Positions 23,439 through 34,552 of a DNA stretch of 64,000 nucleotides are shown in pieces. Position numbers and translations under genes: made by a program. This stretch comes from Adiantum capillus-veneris (taxonomy: Eukaryota; Streptophyta; Polypodiopsida; Polypodiales; Pteridaceae). Under the pieces are notes generated by a model that had not been told where the DNA came from, searched no databases, and saw only the letters and a program-made list of their open reading frames with translations. Every line of letters begins with the position of its first letter. The stretch's first letter is position 1. The stretch spans positions 158,381,557 to 158,445,556 of the forward strand of contig CM043952.1 in assembly GCA_014529385.2 (NCBI GenBank). The letters are read 5' to 3'.

Positions 23439-26400
23439 TCAATAAAGTCCTCTCGTCTTGAGCATCTGCAAATGTGATTCGTATCGCAGGTTGCCGATGG
23501 TCAAGGTTGGGCCGAATATTTTGCTTTCGTGGGTGAAAAAGCCGGTGTAGAAAGCTTCTTCGAATGTTTGCATGTGGAAGCTAGGCAAAAACATAATCCT
23601 CTGGTATAGGAGGTGCAACACTTTTGGAGAAGGCTGCAATGAAAGGTCATACATCATATCAGTCACTGTGTCGGCCGTCGATAGTAGACTCGAGGTCGTG
23701 GCTTTATCTGGCGTGAACACTTCAATGCAAGCTAAGAGAGTCCTGCAAATTTTCTTGAGCATCTGACACGAAAGGTCAGGAGAGCCAGTAAAGAGCTTGA
23801 TGGTGCCCGTTAGGGTTTTCACCATGTAGGCTTTACCTATTCTCTCTCCTGCCTTTGGTCCTGGCATCCTTGGGTAATTAAGCCAATTTGGCTTCTTTTC
23901 TGCAATCCTGCCATGCTCTTTCCAGCTTCTGACTCTTGGCACCGGGCAGAAGGTTGCATCCTCCTGAATCTCCTTTGGTGCCTCTACCAAGTAGATGAGG
24001 TAGGCTGGGTATTTGTTCAGCCAAACTTTCCTCCATCTAGGCTGCGAATCTACAATCTTCTTTGATTGTTCCTCTTTTTTGATGTCGCCTTCGTAAAGAG
24101 CTACATACTGCTCCTCCTCTATTCTCTTTTTCGTTTTTATCACTTCAAACTTCATCAAAGGGAAAGGCAGGCTGGGTTGCATCCACTCTTCATGGAGCAC
24201 TTTTGTGTCTAATCCCTGAAGTCTAATGGAGATTAGGAGTCTCCTCTCCCATTCCATTTCCGCCTTGGCACTCTCCTCTGTTGACTTTTCTATTTGGTCA
24301 TGGAGTCTTTGTTCTTCTTCTTCAGAGATTCCTGAAGTTGAGGCCACCTCTTGAACTGGGGCTGGATCTTCAATTGTGGTTGCCTCTCCAGTTTCTGGTA
24401 GCTCTATGGCTGTTCCACCTAATCCTTCTTGTGGTGTCTCTGTCTCTCTTCTTTGTTGCTCTTGTAGATCTTGGAGCTGTTTTCGGAGGGTCTCATTCTC
24501 TGTTCTTAGTGTTTGATTTTCTAAAGTGAGCCTCTCCTCTGCTGCCAATGATCCCTCCGCAATGTGCAACCTTTGCACTTGCTCTAATCTTAGCTCTCTT
24601 TGTAAGCTTCGGACCTGGTCTTCCAGAGCTGGTACAAGAGCTCCCTCTTGTTCGGTTCCTGCTCTGCTAGCTCTAGGGGTAGTCCTGAGTCTAGTGATTG
24701 TTCTTTCTTGGAGCTCGACTCTTTCCCTTAGCTCAATGAGCTCATCTTTAGCTGCCTCCAAGTCGTCTTCCATCCGCTCCCTTGCTTCCTGTGCACTTGT
24801 TACTTCTCTTGAAGCCTCGGCTAGCTGGAGTATCAAGCCGTCTCTCTTGTTTTCTGCGTCGTAGAGTGATGCTTTATGACTTTCAGATTCAGTCATAGCA
24901 TTCTCTAATTTCCTTTGCAACTCGGCTTCCCTTCGTTTGGCTGTCTCAACCTCCACTTCCTTTGCCTTGGATCTTTCTTTGATCTTGCTGAGCAGTTCAT
25001 GCACCATGTGCATGTCCTTTTCATCTTCATCTGTCAACTCTAAAGCTTTTTCTGCCACCACCTCCACTGGCTTCGGCTCTTCTAGTACGTTCTGCTCGTC
25101 CAGTTTTTCATCACTTTCTTTTTTACTCTTTGTATTTTCCTTTGTCCCTCTCCGATCATCTCGTTTTTGTAGGGTGATCCCATAAACCGCCTCAAGGGCC
25201 TCTTCTTCAGTGTACCCTATCGCTACCAGATCCTCATAATCGTTTTTCTTTTGCTGAATTGGATCTATCTCCTTTTTCTTGGTCCCGGCCTCCGGCTTTT
25301 TCATACCAGTCGTGTCCATCTCTACTGTGGTCTCTTCCACAATGATTTCCGTCTTCTTCGGGCTGGGTACATCAGTAAAGGAGGGCTGATTGTCCTCAGT
25401 CATCTTGGCTTTCCCTTTGTTTGCTTGCCCGTCTTTCTCTTGAGGTTCAGTAGACTCATCTACTTTCTTCTTCCCCTTGTCGTCCTTTTTCAGCTCAGCT
25501 TTTAAAAGCTGTACTTCCTCTTCAGTGTATGGCTCGACAGGTTGCTACTCCAGTATAGCCTCTGACTCCTCATAAGCTCTAATATATTGATCATATTGAT
25601 CAACATGTGACCTGGCTGAGCTAGTTCCGACTTTAGTGGGGTCTGGCACCCACTTTTCTTCAAAGTCCCCCTTTAGAGCTCTTTCCGCTCTAAACTGCTC
25701 CACCAGTCTTTCCATTCTTGCCTCTTTCTGACTTTTGGTTTGCTTGGGAGCAACCTTCTTCTTTGCTTTCTTCATAAGCGGCTCATCCACATTCTTTTCA
25801 GGTTCAGAAACTATTTCTAGTTTCTTGCGTGATCTTGTAGACGCCCTCTTGGATACTTCAGGCTGTTCTTCCTCCTCATCGGCTTCTCTAAGCCACTCAT
25901 TATGGGAGGGAACCTTTGGCCATTGATCTCTGGCTCCAATAGCTTCATAAGCTATTCTTGTCAGAACTTCAGCTCCTCCTATATACTTTGGCTTCTCGTT
26001 GTGCATGGCAATTACTTGCTCGTGGATGTGTTGAGCGTAATTCACCTCTTTTGGCATATTGCTCTTCAATGCCCATGTGATGGTAGTTGCAATGACATGG
26101 GGTGGTGTCGTATACTTTTGCGGTCTTTTACTGCAAATATGGAGAAACTAGTTATACAGTCGGCAAAGGGTTGCCACTCTTTGGTCTGCCATATCTCCAT
26201 AAGTTGCATTCTGTTTCTTGGATCCATAAACCTCTATAGCCTCCCTTCTTTCCCTGATAGAGCTCCCTTTGTTGTGCAGCTTCAATGCATCTGCAATGAG
26301 CTGTGGAGTGATCTGTACCTCTACTTTCTCTCCATCTATTGCTATCAATGTGGCTTTCCCATCCTTCTGAATGGAGGTTGCCAACTCATACACTCTTCTT

Positions 26401-26714
26401 GTATCTACACCTGATGGTCTCGAGGTGAAGAAACTGTGCAAGTCTGCCCTTTCCAGGTACCTGCTGATGTCTTCTGACCTGCTATAATCTACCAATTCCT
26501 GTGGGATCATCGGTACATCCACCGCTTTCCCTTGAGGGTCTCTGAAAGTCCCCTGGTAGATCTTTATTCCCTCTTGTTCCAGTACTGCTTCCTCCACCCA
26601 AGTTTTGGCTGGCTTGAGGGTTTTTGCTGGAATGTCAAAGGGTTTTGCTTCTGCAAGAGCATCTTTGATTGTCGGTCTTTTTCTCTTTGTTGCTGATGAC
26701 TTGGCGGAATCCAT
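23439..26714 (-). pseudogene. Family G 3' ORF (coiled-coil protein), copy 2
   Basis: One frame of 1,091 residues, interrupted only by two TAG codons (25545-25547 and 26148-26150) that are CAG in copy 1. It begins MDSAKSSATKRKRP. Order: N-terminal globular domain (about 1-270, with YGSKKQNATYGDMADQ), a basic KKAKKKVAPKQTK patch, an acidic K/E-rich linker, a long coiled coil (about 24450-25080; ENQTLRTENETLRKQLQDLQ), and a conserved C-terminal domain (WMQPSLPFPLMKFEV, CPVPRVRSWKEHG, WLNYPRMPGPKAGERIGK, FLPSFHMQTFEEAFYTG). Family H has both terminal domains. The function is unknown; a structural or Gag-accessory role is possible. No membrane segment is visible, which argues against an envelope protein. 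Confidence 0.82.
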
Positions 26715-26880
26715 GGATCCTGTAACTCCAATTGCAGAAGTTAGCGTCTTTTTAGTACTGAAAGCCGAAATGAAGCTTTTAACTATTCAAATGACTTGAA
26801 AATTGAAACATGAGCTATTCAGGGCCTAAGGATGCAAGGTAGGTGAAAAAATATGCAAACTGGGCTCAAAATCATGCTGG

Positions 26881-27890
26881 AGACATCATACGCGTATGAT
26901 GTCTTTTGTGTCAAAATGACTTCATATTGGTTGTGCTTGTAGCTGATAGTGTATACATGAGTATCATATGCTTGAATTTGAGTTTGGATTCCATTTGGTC
27001 AAGTTTTGGCCAGTTTAGTCCAGTTCAGGCTCTTGGCAAAATTTTGAAAGGGAATTGGATTTTATGATCCAAATTGGATAAAACTTGGTGGTTCACCTTC
27101 AAATGGCATGTAGATCACTTCTGTTTGGTGGTTGAAGCCCTGAGGTGCCAAAATCACATAGTGAGACATCATATGCGTATGATGTCTTTTAGTGTATTTT
27201 TGGACCAAATTTCTCTATAAGCTTGGATTTGGCTTTAGATAGGCTTATTCAGTGGATTTATGAAGTTTGGATAGATTTTGGGCTAAAAATGGCTCTGCAG
27301 ACATCATACGCGTATGATGTCTTTTTCATCAATTTTTCAAGGGATTGGTTCTGTGGACTCCCCATGTACTAGTGAAGGACTATATCTACTCAAATCTTGG
27401 TTTGGACTTGAGTATGTTGGATTTGGGCTAAAATAGGCTTTGGATGAAGGATTTTCTCTCAATTGGGCTAATGGGGTGATCCACTTGACCAAATGGTTCC
27501 AAACTTCATATGTAGCATGTATTAGATATATATAATGGATGTATGATGTCAAATGAGCAGTTTTGGCTCTGTAAGTTCAAATAGACATCATACGCGTATG
27601 ATGTCTTTTGTGTCAAAATGGTGCTTTTTGGTTCCAGATAGCTTGTAGATGTGTTAATCAACAATCCTACAAAGTTTCATTGAGTTTGGAGTTAATTTGA
27701 CAAAATTAGGACCAAAAATCAATTTTATGGCCTACTTTGCGTCTTTTTGGTTTTCCTTGGGTTTTCTAACTCCAATTCTCATGATACTTGGTTCATAGGA
27801 TGTGATTAACATGTGGAATGAGGCTATGCACTCAAATGTTGAAATGGATGTGAAAATCATGCTGTGAGACATCATACGCGTATGATGTCT
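26881..27890. repeat. Palindrome array upstream of 3' ORF, copy 2
   Basis: Five 24-bp palindromes at 26881-26904, 27164-27187, 27299-27322, 27583-27606 and 27867-27890, spaced 283, 135, 284 and 284 bp. All are perfect except the second (one mismatch, as in copy 1). The fourth is perfect here but has T for C in copy 1. The first lies 167 bp from the 3' ORF start at 26714. Confidence 0.95.
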
Positions 27891-29545
27891 TTTCTTGAAA
27901 TGTTGGTCTTTTTGTGCAAAGAATGCTTTGTGCTAGTGCCCTAAGCCCTGCTAACTAGTTTTCAACTTAAAAAGTCATCAGTTTAGCTAAAAAGCCCCCT
28001 TATAGGCATTTCAGTCTCCGAAGTCGTCTTTTTGCCTTGGAGTTGAATTTCTTCAACTTTTCTTCTCGAGAGTTGCATTTCCAGCTCATTGGATATGTTG
28101 TGAAGCCACCTATTTGGTTGAACTTGACTTTGGCTCCCCGTTCTCCATCTTTCTCCATTTGGTTGCCCGAAAGCGTCTTTTTCACCATCGGTAAGTGAAT
28201 CAGCTTTCTTTTGGGTTTTGCTTGCAAACATAAGTCATCCATGTATATTTGAAGCTGTTTGTGAAGTTTCATGTCATTTGGTCGTCAATTTTAGCCGTTA
28301 TGCCAAAATGACGCTTTGTGTGTCCGCAGCCAAATCGGTTGTTCCGACCTAATTTTGGTGGTCCAAACCTGGAGATACTCCATGGTTGCATTGCCCTCGA
28401 TGTTGTTAAGCTTCCTGAGAAGTTTTGTGTCGTTTCAACAACTTTTTTCTGTTTGTCTCTTGCAGGCTCTGTCGACCTAGCGTTTTTCAAGTTGTTCTTT
28501 CTCGAGCTTTGAGTGTTAGAAACCCATCTTCTATGCTAGGGTCACCCACCTCTATGTTCTTGCAAGGTTTGGCTAGGCGGTTGTGCCCCTATCTAGCGTT
28601 CTTTCCCATTCCCCGTCTGCTCTTGTTTCTTGGTTTTGGTCAGTTTTCGCGACAAAAGTTAACGATAAGCATCAAAAGCTTATGGCAACGAGTCTACCTC
28701 TCATGTCTGGTGTCCTCTGAGCTCTCGTAGCAGTCGTAGAAGGCGGTAGAAGGTCGGATGCTCCTGTGTGCTCTTTGCTCTCTCCAAGAAGGTAATAGTG
28801 GAAATGAGCTTGATAGTGAAGTGAAAAATAGTTAACTTCGGGCTTCCCGGATCACTTGTTACCAAATTTGACATGTGCTCCTATCTCGTTGTGAAATGCA
28901 CTTTAGGATTTGAAATTTCTCAATTTGGACTCCTTTTGATCTGTTTCTGAGAAATCTGTCCACTTTGCCAAAATTTTGTCATTTCGGGCTTTCCGTAACT
29001 TTTTCAGAATTGTACCCAATTTTTACCATGGGTTGCCCTTGTCATTAGGACCATCATCGTCTATTCTTTTCTTTTTTCCGATCTCATTTCACCTGCTTTT
29101 TTTATTTTTCTTTTACTTTTATTAAGAAAATCATAAAAAATAAAGGAAAATAGCAAATTGAAGCCAAAAATTTCCAAACATACACGATAAATAGCTGGTA
29201 ACCCTGTGTATATGAATATACACTTATTTGTGATTTTTGGACTTGGATTACCACTTTTTTTGACTTTTTTGCTCCAATAACACTCTTATTTAGTGATATT
29301 TACACGTCTAGAGACCCAAATTCATCATTTGATCTCTTCTTATTGCAAAACAAGGTATATAAGGGCATAAATATTATCAATATCCGCAATCAAACATAAA
29401 AATTGCAAAATCATGTAAGACATTGCCCTTGTAATATAATTTTTGTGTTTCTTTGTTTTTGGCGCTTGTAGCTGGTTTGTAACTCCTGTATACCTGTATA
29501 CCTCCCCCCCTCCTAGTCTGAGTCCTCCTGGACGACTATGAAGCA
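27891..29545 (-). other. Non-coding spacer of family G copy 2 with empty copia site
   Basis: Homologous to 8275-9520 plus 14684-15094. Around 29127-29140 the sequence AATCATAAAAAATAAAG runs uninterrupted where copy 1 carries the copia element, so this is a natural empty site. The 23-nt RT-identical stretch recurs at 28228-28250. No gene is supported. Confidence 0.7.
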
Positions 29546-30299
29546 TGTCTTGGGTTAGCGGCAAAAGATACTTTTTCACTCTGCATCCACTAATCCAATT
29601 GGGCATTTCTTCTCCGTCTAATGTAGCAAGCTTGACGGCTCCACTTGGTGATAGATCTTTAATCACCAGAGGTCCCATCCCTTGCTTTTTAAGCTTCTTA
29701 GCATGCTGTTTCAGAGTGTAAACTAGGACATAGTCCCCAACCTTAAACTCTTTAGTCCGCACATGCTTATCAAAAAATTCTTTTTGTCGCCTTTTTTGAG
29801 CATAGATAGAAGCTACTGCTTTTAAGCGAAGCTCGTCTAGCTTTTCCACGTCATCTATTCTATCAGTTTCTTTTTCGAGTACAGTTCTCAACATGAAGTA
29901 CGGAACCACGTCGTACCCGTCCTTGTCGCAAAATTTTGTTGTGGGACCATCCGGAATAGCACAAACATCTAGGGTTGCTAGAATGTGTGTCCATTCTAAT
30001 GGTTCAAGCGTGTCCTCTGGAAAGGGTTCTCCTATATAAGCTTCGTCTTCGATAGCCCTTTCTAAAACACATTCTTCTCGTTTCAGACTTCCACATTTCG
30101 AGGCTCCACACATCCATAACTCCTTGGGTTTACCTAACCAAGCAAGAAATTCGGATCCCGCCAAAGTAGCTGAATCAAACTCCTCCACCGGTGTTCGGTT
30201 CACATGATGGTCTTTCAGGTTCACACGTGTAGTGGTTTCCATATTTCTCAGGTATATGTGATCGTAGCCCCAATCCTGGACCATTTTCAACTGTCTCAT
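29546..30299 (-). pseudogene. Gag-protease linker fused to integrase tail (deletion product)
   Basis: The frame holds the protease 1 end (MRQLKMVQDWGYDHIYLR), the linker WMCGASKCGSLKREE, then at about 29865 switches to the integrase tail (VEKLDELRLKAVASIYAQ, GPLVIKDLSPSG). The junction shares TCAG with both flanks of the missing 3.5-kb pol segment. At about 29541 a second junction (shared GAAG) removes protease 2 and the W-repeat ORF and joins the spacer. The frame stays open across the first junction. Confidence 0.88.
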
Positions 30300-30380
30300 G
30301 AATGGTCTTCCCAGTATGATATCATAGTTATTCTCCTTGCCAAAATCGACAATAGCAAAAGTATGTTCATATTCAATGCC

Positions 30381-32273
30381 TCAAGATGTCACTACAACTT
30401 TCTCTAATAACCCCATAGGTTTCTCTATGTGTCCATCTGCTAATTGGAGTTTCAACCTAGTCTTCCTTATTGCTGGTTTCCCCCATTTTTTCCAGATTTC
30501 TTTTGTAGCAATGGCTACCCCAGCTCCGCTGTCTAGTATTGCCATCGTGTTTACTCCTTGGAATTCAACTGGTAAGGTTGTATTCCCCTCTTCACCTTCG
30601 CAATACTCTCCGACCTTGTTTAAGGGTACAGGCTTAGCATTCTTTTGTGGTTTGCTCAACTCTTGTATACCCTCTTTCAGTCTCGATGTTGGGTCTTTTA
30701 TCCCAAATTTCTCCAAGCATTTTCCTACAGTGGTCCACATATGTGGTCTTAGCCTCAAAAGCTCAGCTAGAGTGATAGTGCATGTCACTGGTGTTCACAA
30801 GATCTCTATCAATCCTTGCGAGTCCATGACTTTTTCTGATGAGATTCTTCGTGAGGGAAGTGCTCTAGTCTCGGATTTTGCTTCATACTCTCCTAAGTAT
30901 GAAGGTAAGGTATTCAGTGAGTGAGGTTTGCTCTCCGTTGTTCTAACAGAGCCCCCATCTCCCCAGTAAGATTGCAGATCCAAGTCCACTTGAGATCCTG
31001 CCTCAAATTCCACTATGGGAGGATTCCTGATGTCCTTTTCCCAATTTGTCTGATTAGCTTGGCAACTTAGCTCGTTTGCAAAGTTTGCCTCTCTCACTTG
31101 TTTCCAAAATTCATTGTAATCCTCATCTCTTCCGTAAGACCTCTGTATGACTGGATGAAAACTCTCTATCTCCTGATCGGTTGTGTTCAACACTATGCGG
31201 TCATCCTTGTGTGTATTTTCAGGCTTTTGTGCACTGGGAGTCTTTTCAACTACCCGTGAAACAATAGTCTCTTGCTGAATTGGGTTTTTCGTTCCACAAT
31301 TCATTGTTTCTTTTGGTGGTTCTAATAAGTCTTGTGCAGTCTCGATCGTTCTCTGGCACATTTCAAGTCTCTGCTTTTCCAATTCCACGTTTGGGTATGT
31401 CATCCACCTCTGTTCTTGTGTTTGGTTGTTCTTTAACCTAGCTTCGTAAGCTCTCATCAGTGCGTCCAATGGTTCGTGTACTTTGTCGACTAGCACTGAT
31501 CCCCCTGAGCTTAAGCTCGTTGTTTCTTTGATACTCTTTTGTTTCGTTCTTTCCGGGCTCATCTCTCGTTTCCCGTTTTGACTCTCAAGTTTTTCTAATC
31601 TATCTTTAGTTCGCTATAGTTCCTCGGCTAGAATAGCGTCTTCACGTTCTTTTCTCAACTTCATGCGTGCTTTTCTAGATTTCCATGTGTTTCTCTGACT
31701 CCTCGGTCCTTGACTAACCACTTCAGTCGCTAACTTTCCATTCTCAGGTTCTCTAGTGGTTTTCTTAGCTTGAGCTCTAGTAACAACTTGCGTTGGTATC
31801 AGAGTTTCATTTTCAAACCCACTGCTGGTAGGAATAGTTTCTAGCATATTCAGTGTCGTCTTTTGCACTTTGTTTGGATTCTTTGAACAATCCTCAATGA
31901 AGTGAGTAACCCCACACTCAGTGCAATAAGCGTTAATTCTAATGATTTCTGTATGTGGACAAACATTCATTAGATGGTCACCTCCACACTTGTAACAGGG
32001 TCCTAGTGCTGGTCTTGGTCCCATTTGATTCGTCCTTTGTGGATAGGATGGTCTTTGTCCTGTTAACCCTCCATGAGCTATGAACATCAATGTTCTTGCG
32101 TCCAAATTGTATCTCTCTTCATCAGAAGCACTTGTAATTGTTGGTATTCCAACATTCCCAATCATGCCCCATGGTTCTGGTTGTTTGGGTTCTTCTGGTG
32201 GGTAATACACAGTTGGAGACATGTGTGCACCAGATTCTTCATAATAGGCTTGAGCAGGCACTAGGGCTTGTTC
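30381..32273 (-). pseudogene. Family G copy 2 gag C-terminal part and protease 1
   Basis: Same frame as the gag N-terminus. Two zinc knuckles (31887-31997) read CYKCGGDHLMNVC and CTECGVTHFIEDC, both with CX2CX3HX4C spacing. A basic/charged linker follows, then MAILDSGAGVAIATKEIW of protease 1. In-frame stops lie at 31614 (AAG to TAG versus copy 1), about 30793 (TCA to TGA) and 30381 (TGC to TGA). No frameshift was seen. Confidence 0.88.
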
Positions 32274-34388
32274 TTACTGATTCTCTAAGGTTGGTGCATA
32301 TCTAATGCCTACTGGTCTTGCTCCTGGTAAAGGTGGTTGTTGTCCCAATACCGGTTGCGGTCTTTCTATCCCCATAGGTCCTGGCACATTTCCCGTTGGG
32401 TATCGAGGTACTGGATGTACTTGAGGTGGTGCTAATTGAGCAGGAGGTGCATACTGGTGCTCCCTTACATACCCTTTGTTGTAATAGCACTCCTCTGTTG
32501 GATGATTTGTCCATTTTTGTTCAATAGCACACCATTTCAGTGTTTTTGGCAATGGTTTTTGGTATGGTGCCATCCTTTTTAGAGCATCTTCTATCATTTG
32601 CTCTACATTTGGCATGGTTGTTGTTTGAACATTCTTTTTAGTGGTAGTCTCGCTCGCTACGGAGGAAGAGCTACTGGATGCAAAATCTGTATCCGCTGAC
32701 ACCTCTCCATAAACCGTACAGTTATCCACTAAGTACAATGCCTCTCTCGTTACTTGCTCGAAACTTGTACAAGCTTTCAAGTGCAAGTCCTTCTTGAGAG
32801 TGTCGTTTCTCAGTCCCTCAATAAAGAGAACAGATAGTCTGTCATCTTGTGGTCGTTCACGTACTGGACATCTCTCAATGTATTTTTTGAAGCGAAGTGA
32901 AGCTTCCTTCACTTTTTCGTGTTCTCTCTGTTTAAAAGCATATATTTGTGAGACCGTATTGTGCTTAATCCCTCGTTTTGAGAATTCCTCAACAAACTCT
33001 CTTAGCAAATGGTCAATGTCATGGAATCCCCCTATGTTCAGTGGTTGAAACCATGTCAATGCCGTACCTTCTAGAGTAAGACCAAATCCCTCGTATTGTG
33101 TATGGAAATCTGTTATCTGCTCAGCTCTTAAGACTTGCTTAAAGAGTGACACATGAGCATACGGATCTCCTGAACCACCATATTTCTTTGGCATACACTT
33201 GGCTACTTGAGATGGTCTCATACGTCTATGGTCTGCTACCAATCTCATTGCTCCTGTATCCCGGCTAAAGCTTTCTCTAGCATCATGGACTTCATGGGTT
33301 ACCCTTGTCAGTTCCCCTGCCCTGAATCTACTACTAGGAGGTAAATGTGATGGTTCCGCTTCGAACCTTGGACCTGGAATGGTATATGTTGGGATTGGAA
33401 CTGCACTACCTCGATTCGTATCCATTGACTCTCTGGAATGTAATGATCCCATTGGTCCGGGCTTCGAGTACTGAGGTTGACTGAAAGAGTCAGCAGCCTG
33501 AGTTCTTTGTCCTCCTGTCGTCATTGGGTTTTGCCCTCCATTTGTTGGTGTTGGTCTTTGTGAGCTAGAAGTAACATAATACTGATGTAGTGGTCCCCCA
33601 AAGTATGTATATCCTTCTAATTCTTTCTTGCCCATTGTTGAGTATTGCCTCCCATACTTGTCGTAAGCGGCAATTTTCACTTCCGATCCCTCTGTGTAGG
33701 TAAAGACATAAAGTCTTTTTTGGTCTGTCAACTCTCCGGTGTAGGGTTCTTCACATCTATAATAGAGATCTTGCTCCCCATTATTATATTTGTATAGCCC
33801 CACATAGATGTTATCAGTGTTGATCCTTGTAGTTTCATTCTCTCTTCTTAACCTCGCATCAGGGAAGTTCATTATTGGTGCTTTCTCCTCAAGTTCTTCA
33901 TCTACTTTGGCTTTGGTGCCCATCAATCCCCACTTGTCCACAATGTTAGGGTTTAGGACTACCAAGTACATGGTACCCTCGTCATCTAGATATCTATCTC
34001 CGCTATAGCTCACAGGCACTAAGTCCTTGAACTCACTAGGTCTCTCCTCTATCTTTACACAATAGCGGGCCATTCCATCCTTGTAGATCTTGGCACCTTG
34101 CTCATTGTCGTACTGATATTTTATGAACAATAGCTTCATTGTGGCGGAAGGGCTTGATGATCCTGCTGCCATATTTTTTCTGTTGTTCAGGTTCAGGTGT
34201 TCCAAGTGTTCGGTGAAAATCTCGTAAGATCTCTCCGAAGAAGTATCAGAGACACTTCCTTCAAAGATCGGCTCTAATGGTTGCACCCAACTTTGGTTTA
34301 CACTTCCCTCGGTTGATATGACACTTGCTGGTTCCCCTTGTTTTGTTTGGTTATTCTGGAGATTCCTACCCGATCTCAAATTCATCAA
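32274..34388 (-). CDS. Family G gag N-terminal and capsid region, copy 2
   Basis: 704 open codons starting MMNLRSGRNLQNN at 34388. A serine-rich lead is followed by a conserved extra domain (about 85-250, with GAKIYKDGMARYCVKIEE and NPNIVDKWGL) of unknown function that is also present in family H. A proline/serine/glycine-rich linker comes next, then the retrotransposon capsid domain (about 400-557: GSGDPYAHVSLFKQVLRA, GTALTWFQPL, VSQIYAFKQREHE). After it comes a zinc-like motif WCAIEQKWTNHPTEECYY (C-X8-H-X4-C). A TAA at 32274 ends the frame, but the sequence continues in frame into the knuckles, so this is a truncated Gag. It lies 165 bp downstream of the nearest leader palindrome. Confidence 0.85.
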   Translation of the reverse strand: MMNLRSGRNLQNNQTKQGEPASVISTEGSVNQSWVQPLEPIFEGSVSDTSSERSYEIFTEHLEHLNLNNRKNMAAGSSSPSATMKLLFIKYQYDNEQGAKIYKDGMARYCVKIEERPSEFKDLVPVSYSGDRYLDDEGTMYLVVLNPNIVDKWGLMGTKAKVDEELEEKAPIMNFPDARLRRENETTRINTDNIYVGLYKYNNGEQDLYYRCEEPYTGELTDQKRLYVFTYTEGSEVKIAAYDKYGRQYSTMGKKELEGYTYFGGPLHQYYVTSSSQRPTPTNGGQNPMTTGGQRTQAADSFSQPQYSKPGPMGSLHSRESMDTNRGSAVPIPTYTIPGPRFEAEPSHLPPSSRFRAGELTRVTHEVHDARESFSRDTGAMRLVADHRRMRPSQVAKCMPKKYGGSGDPYAHVSLFKQVLRAEQITDFHTQYEGFGLTLEGTALTWFQPLNIGGFHDIDHLLREFVEEFSKRGIKHNTVSQIYAFKQREHEKVKEASLRFKKYIERCPVRERPQDDRLSVLFIEGLRNDTLKKDLHLKACTSFEQVTREALYLVDNCTVYGEVSADTDFASSSSSSVASETTTKKNVQTTTMPNVEQMIEDALKRMAPYQKPLPKTLKWCAIEQKWTNHPTEECYYNKGYVREHQYAPPAQLAPPQVHPVPRYPTGNVPGPMGIERPQPVLGQQPPLPGARPVGIRYAPTLENQ

Positions 34389-34552
34389 TTCCCCTAAAGG
34401 ACTTTAACTTCTCCGTCTCGGCAATTTGTGTTGCCAAGTTTTTGTTGTCAGAATTGATCCAAACTAATTGATACTTGGTCAATTGTTTAATCTTGTCAGT
34501 TGGACAACTTCTGTTTCATCAAGTGAGAATTTTGTTGCAGTTATGTTGAAAA

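Noticed and set aside
23439-26714. Envelope gene
   Set aside because: Position fits, but I see no signal peptide, transmembrane segment or cysteine pattern; the protein is charged and coiled coil.
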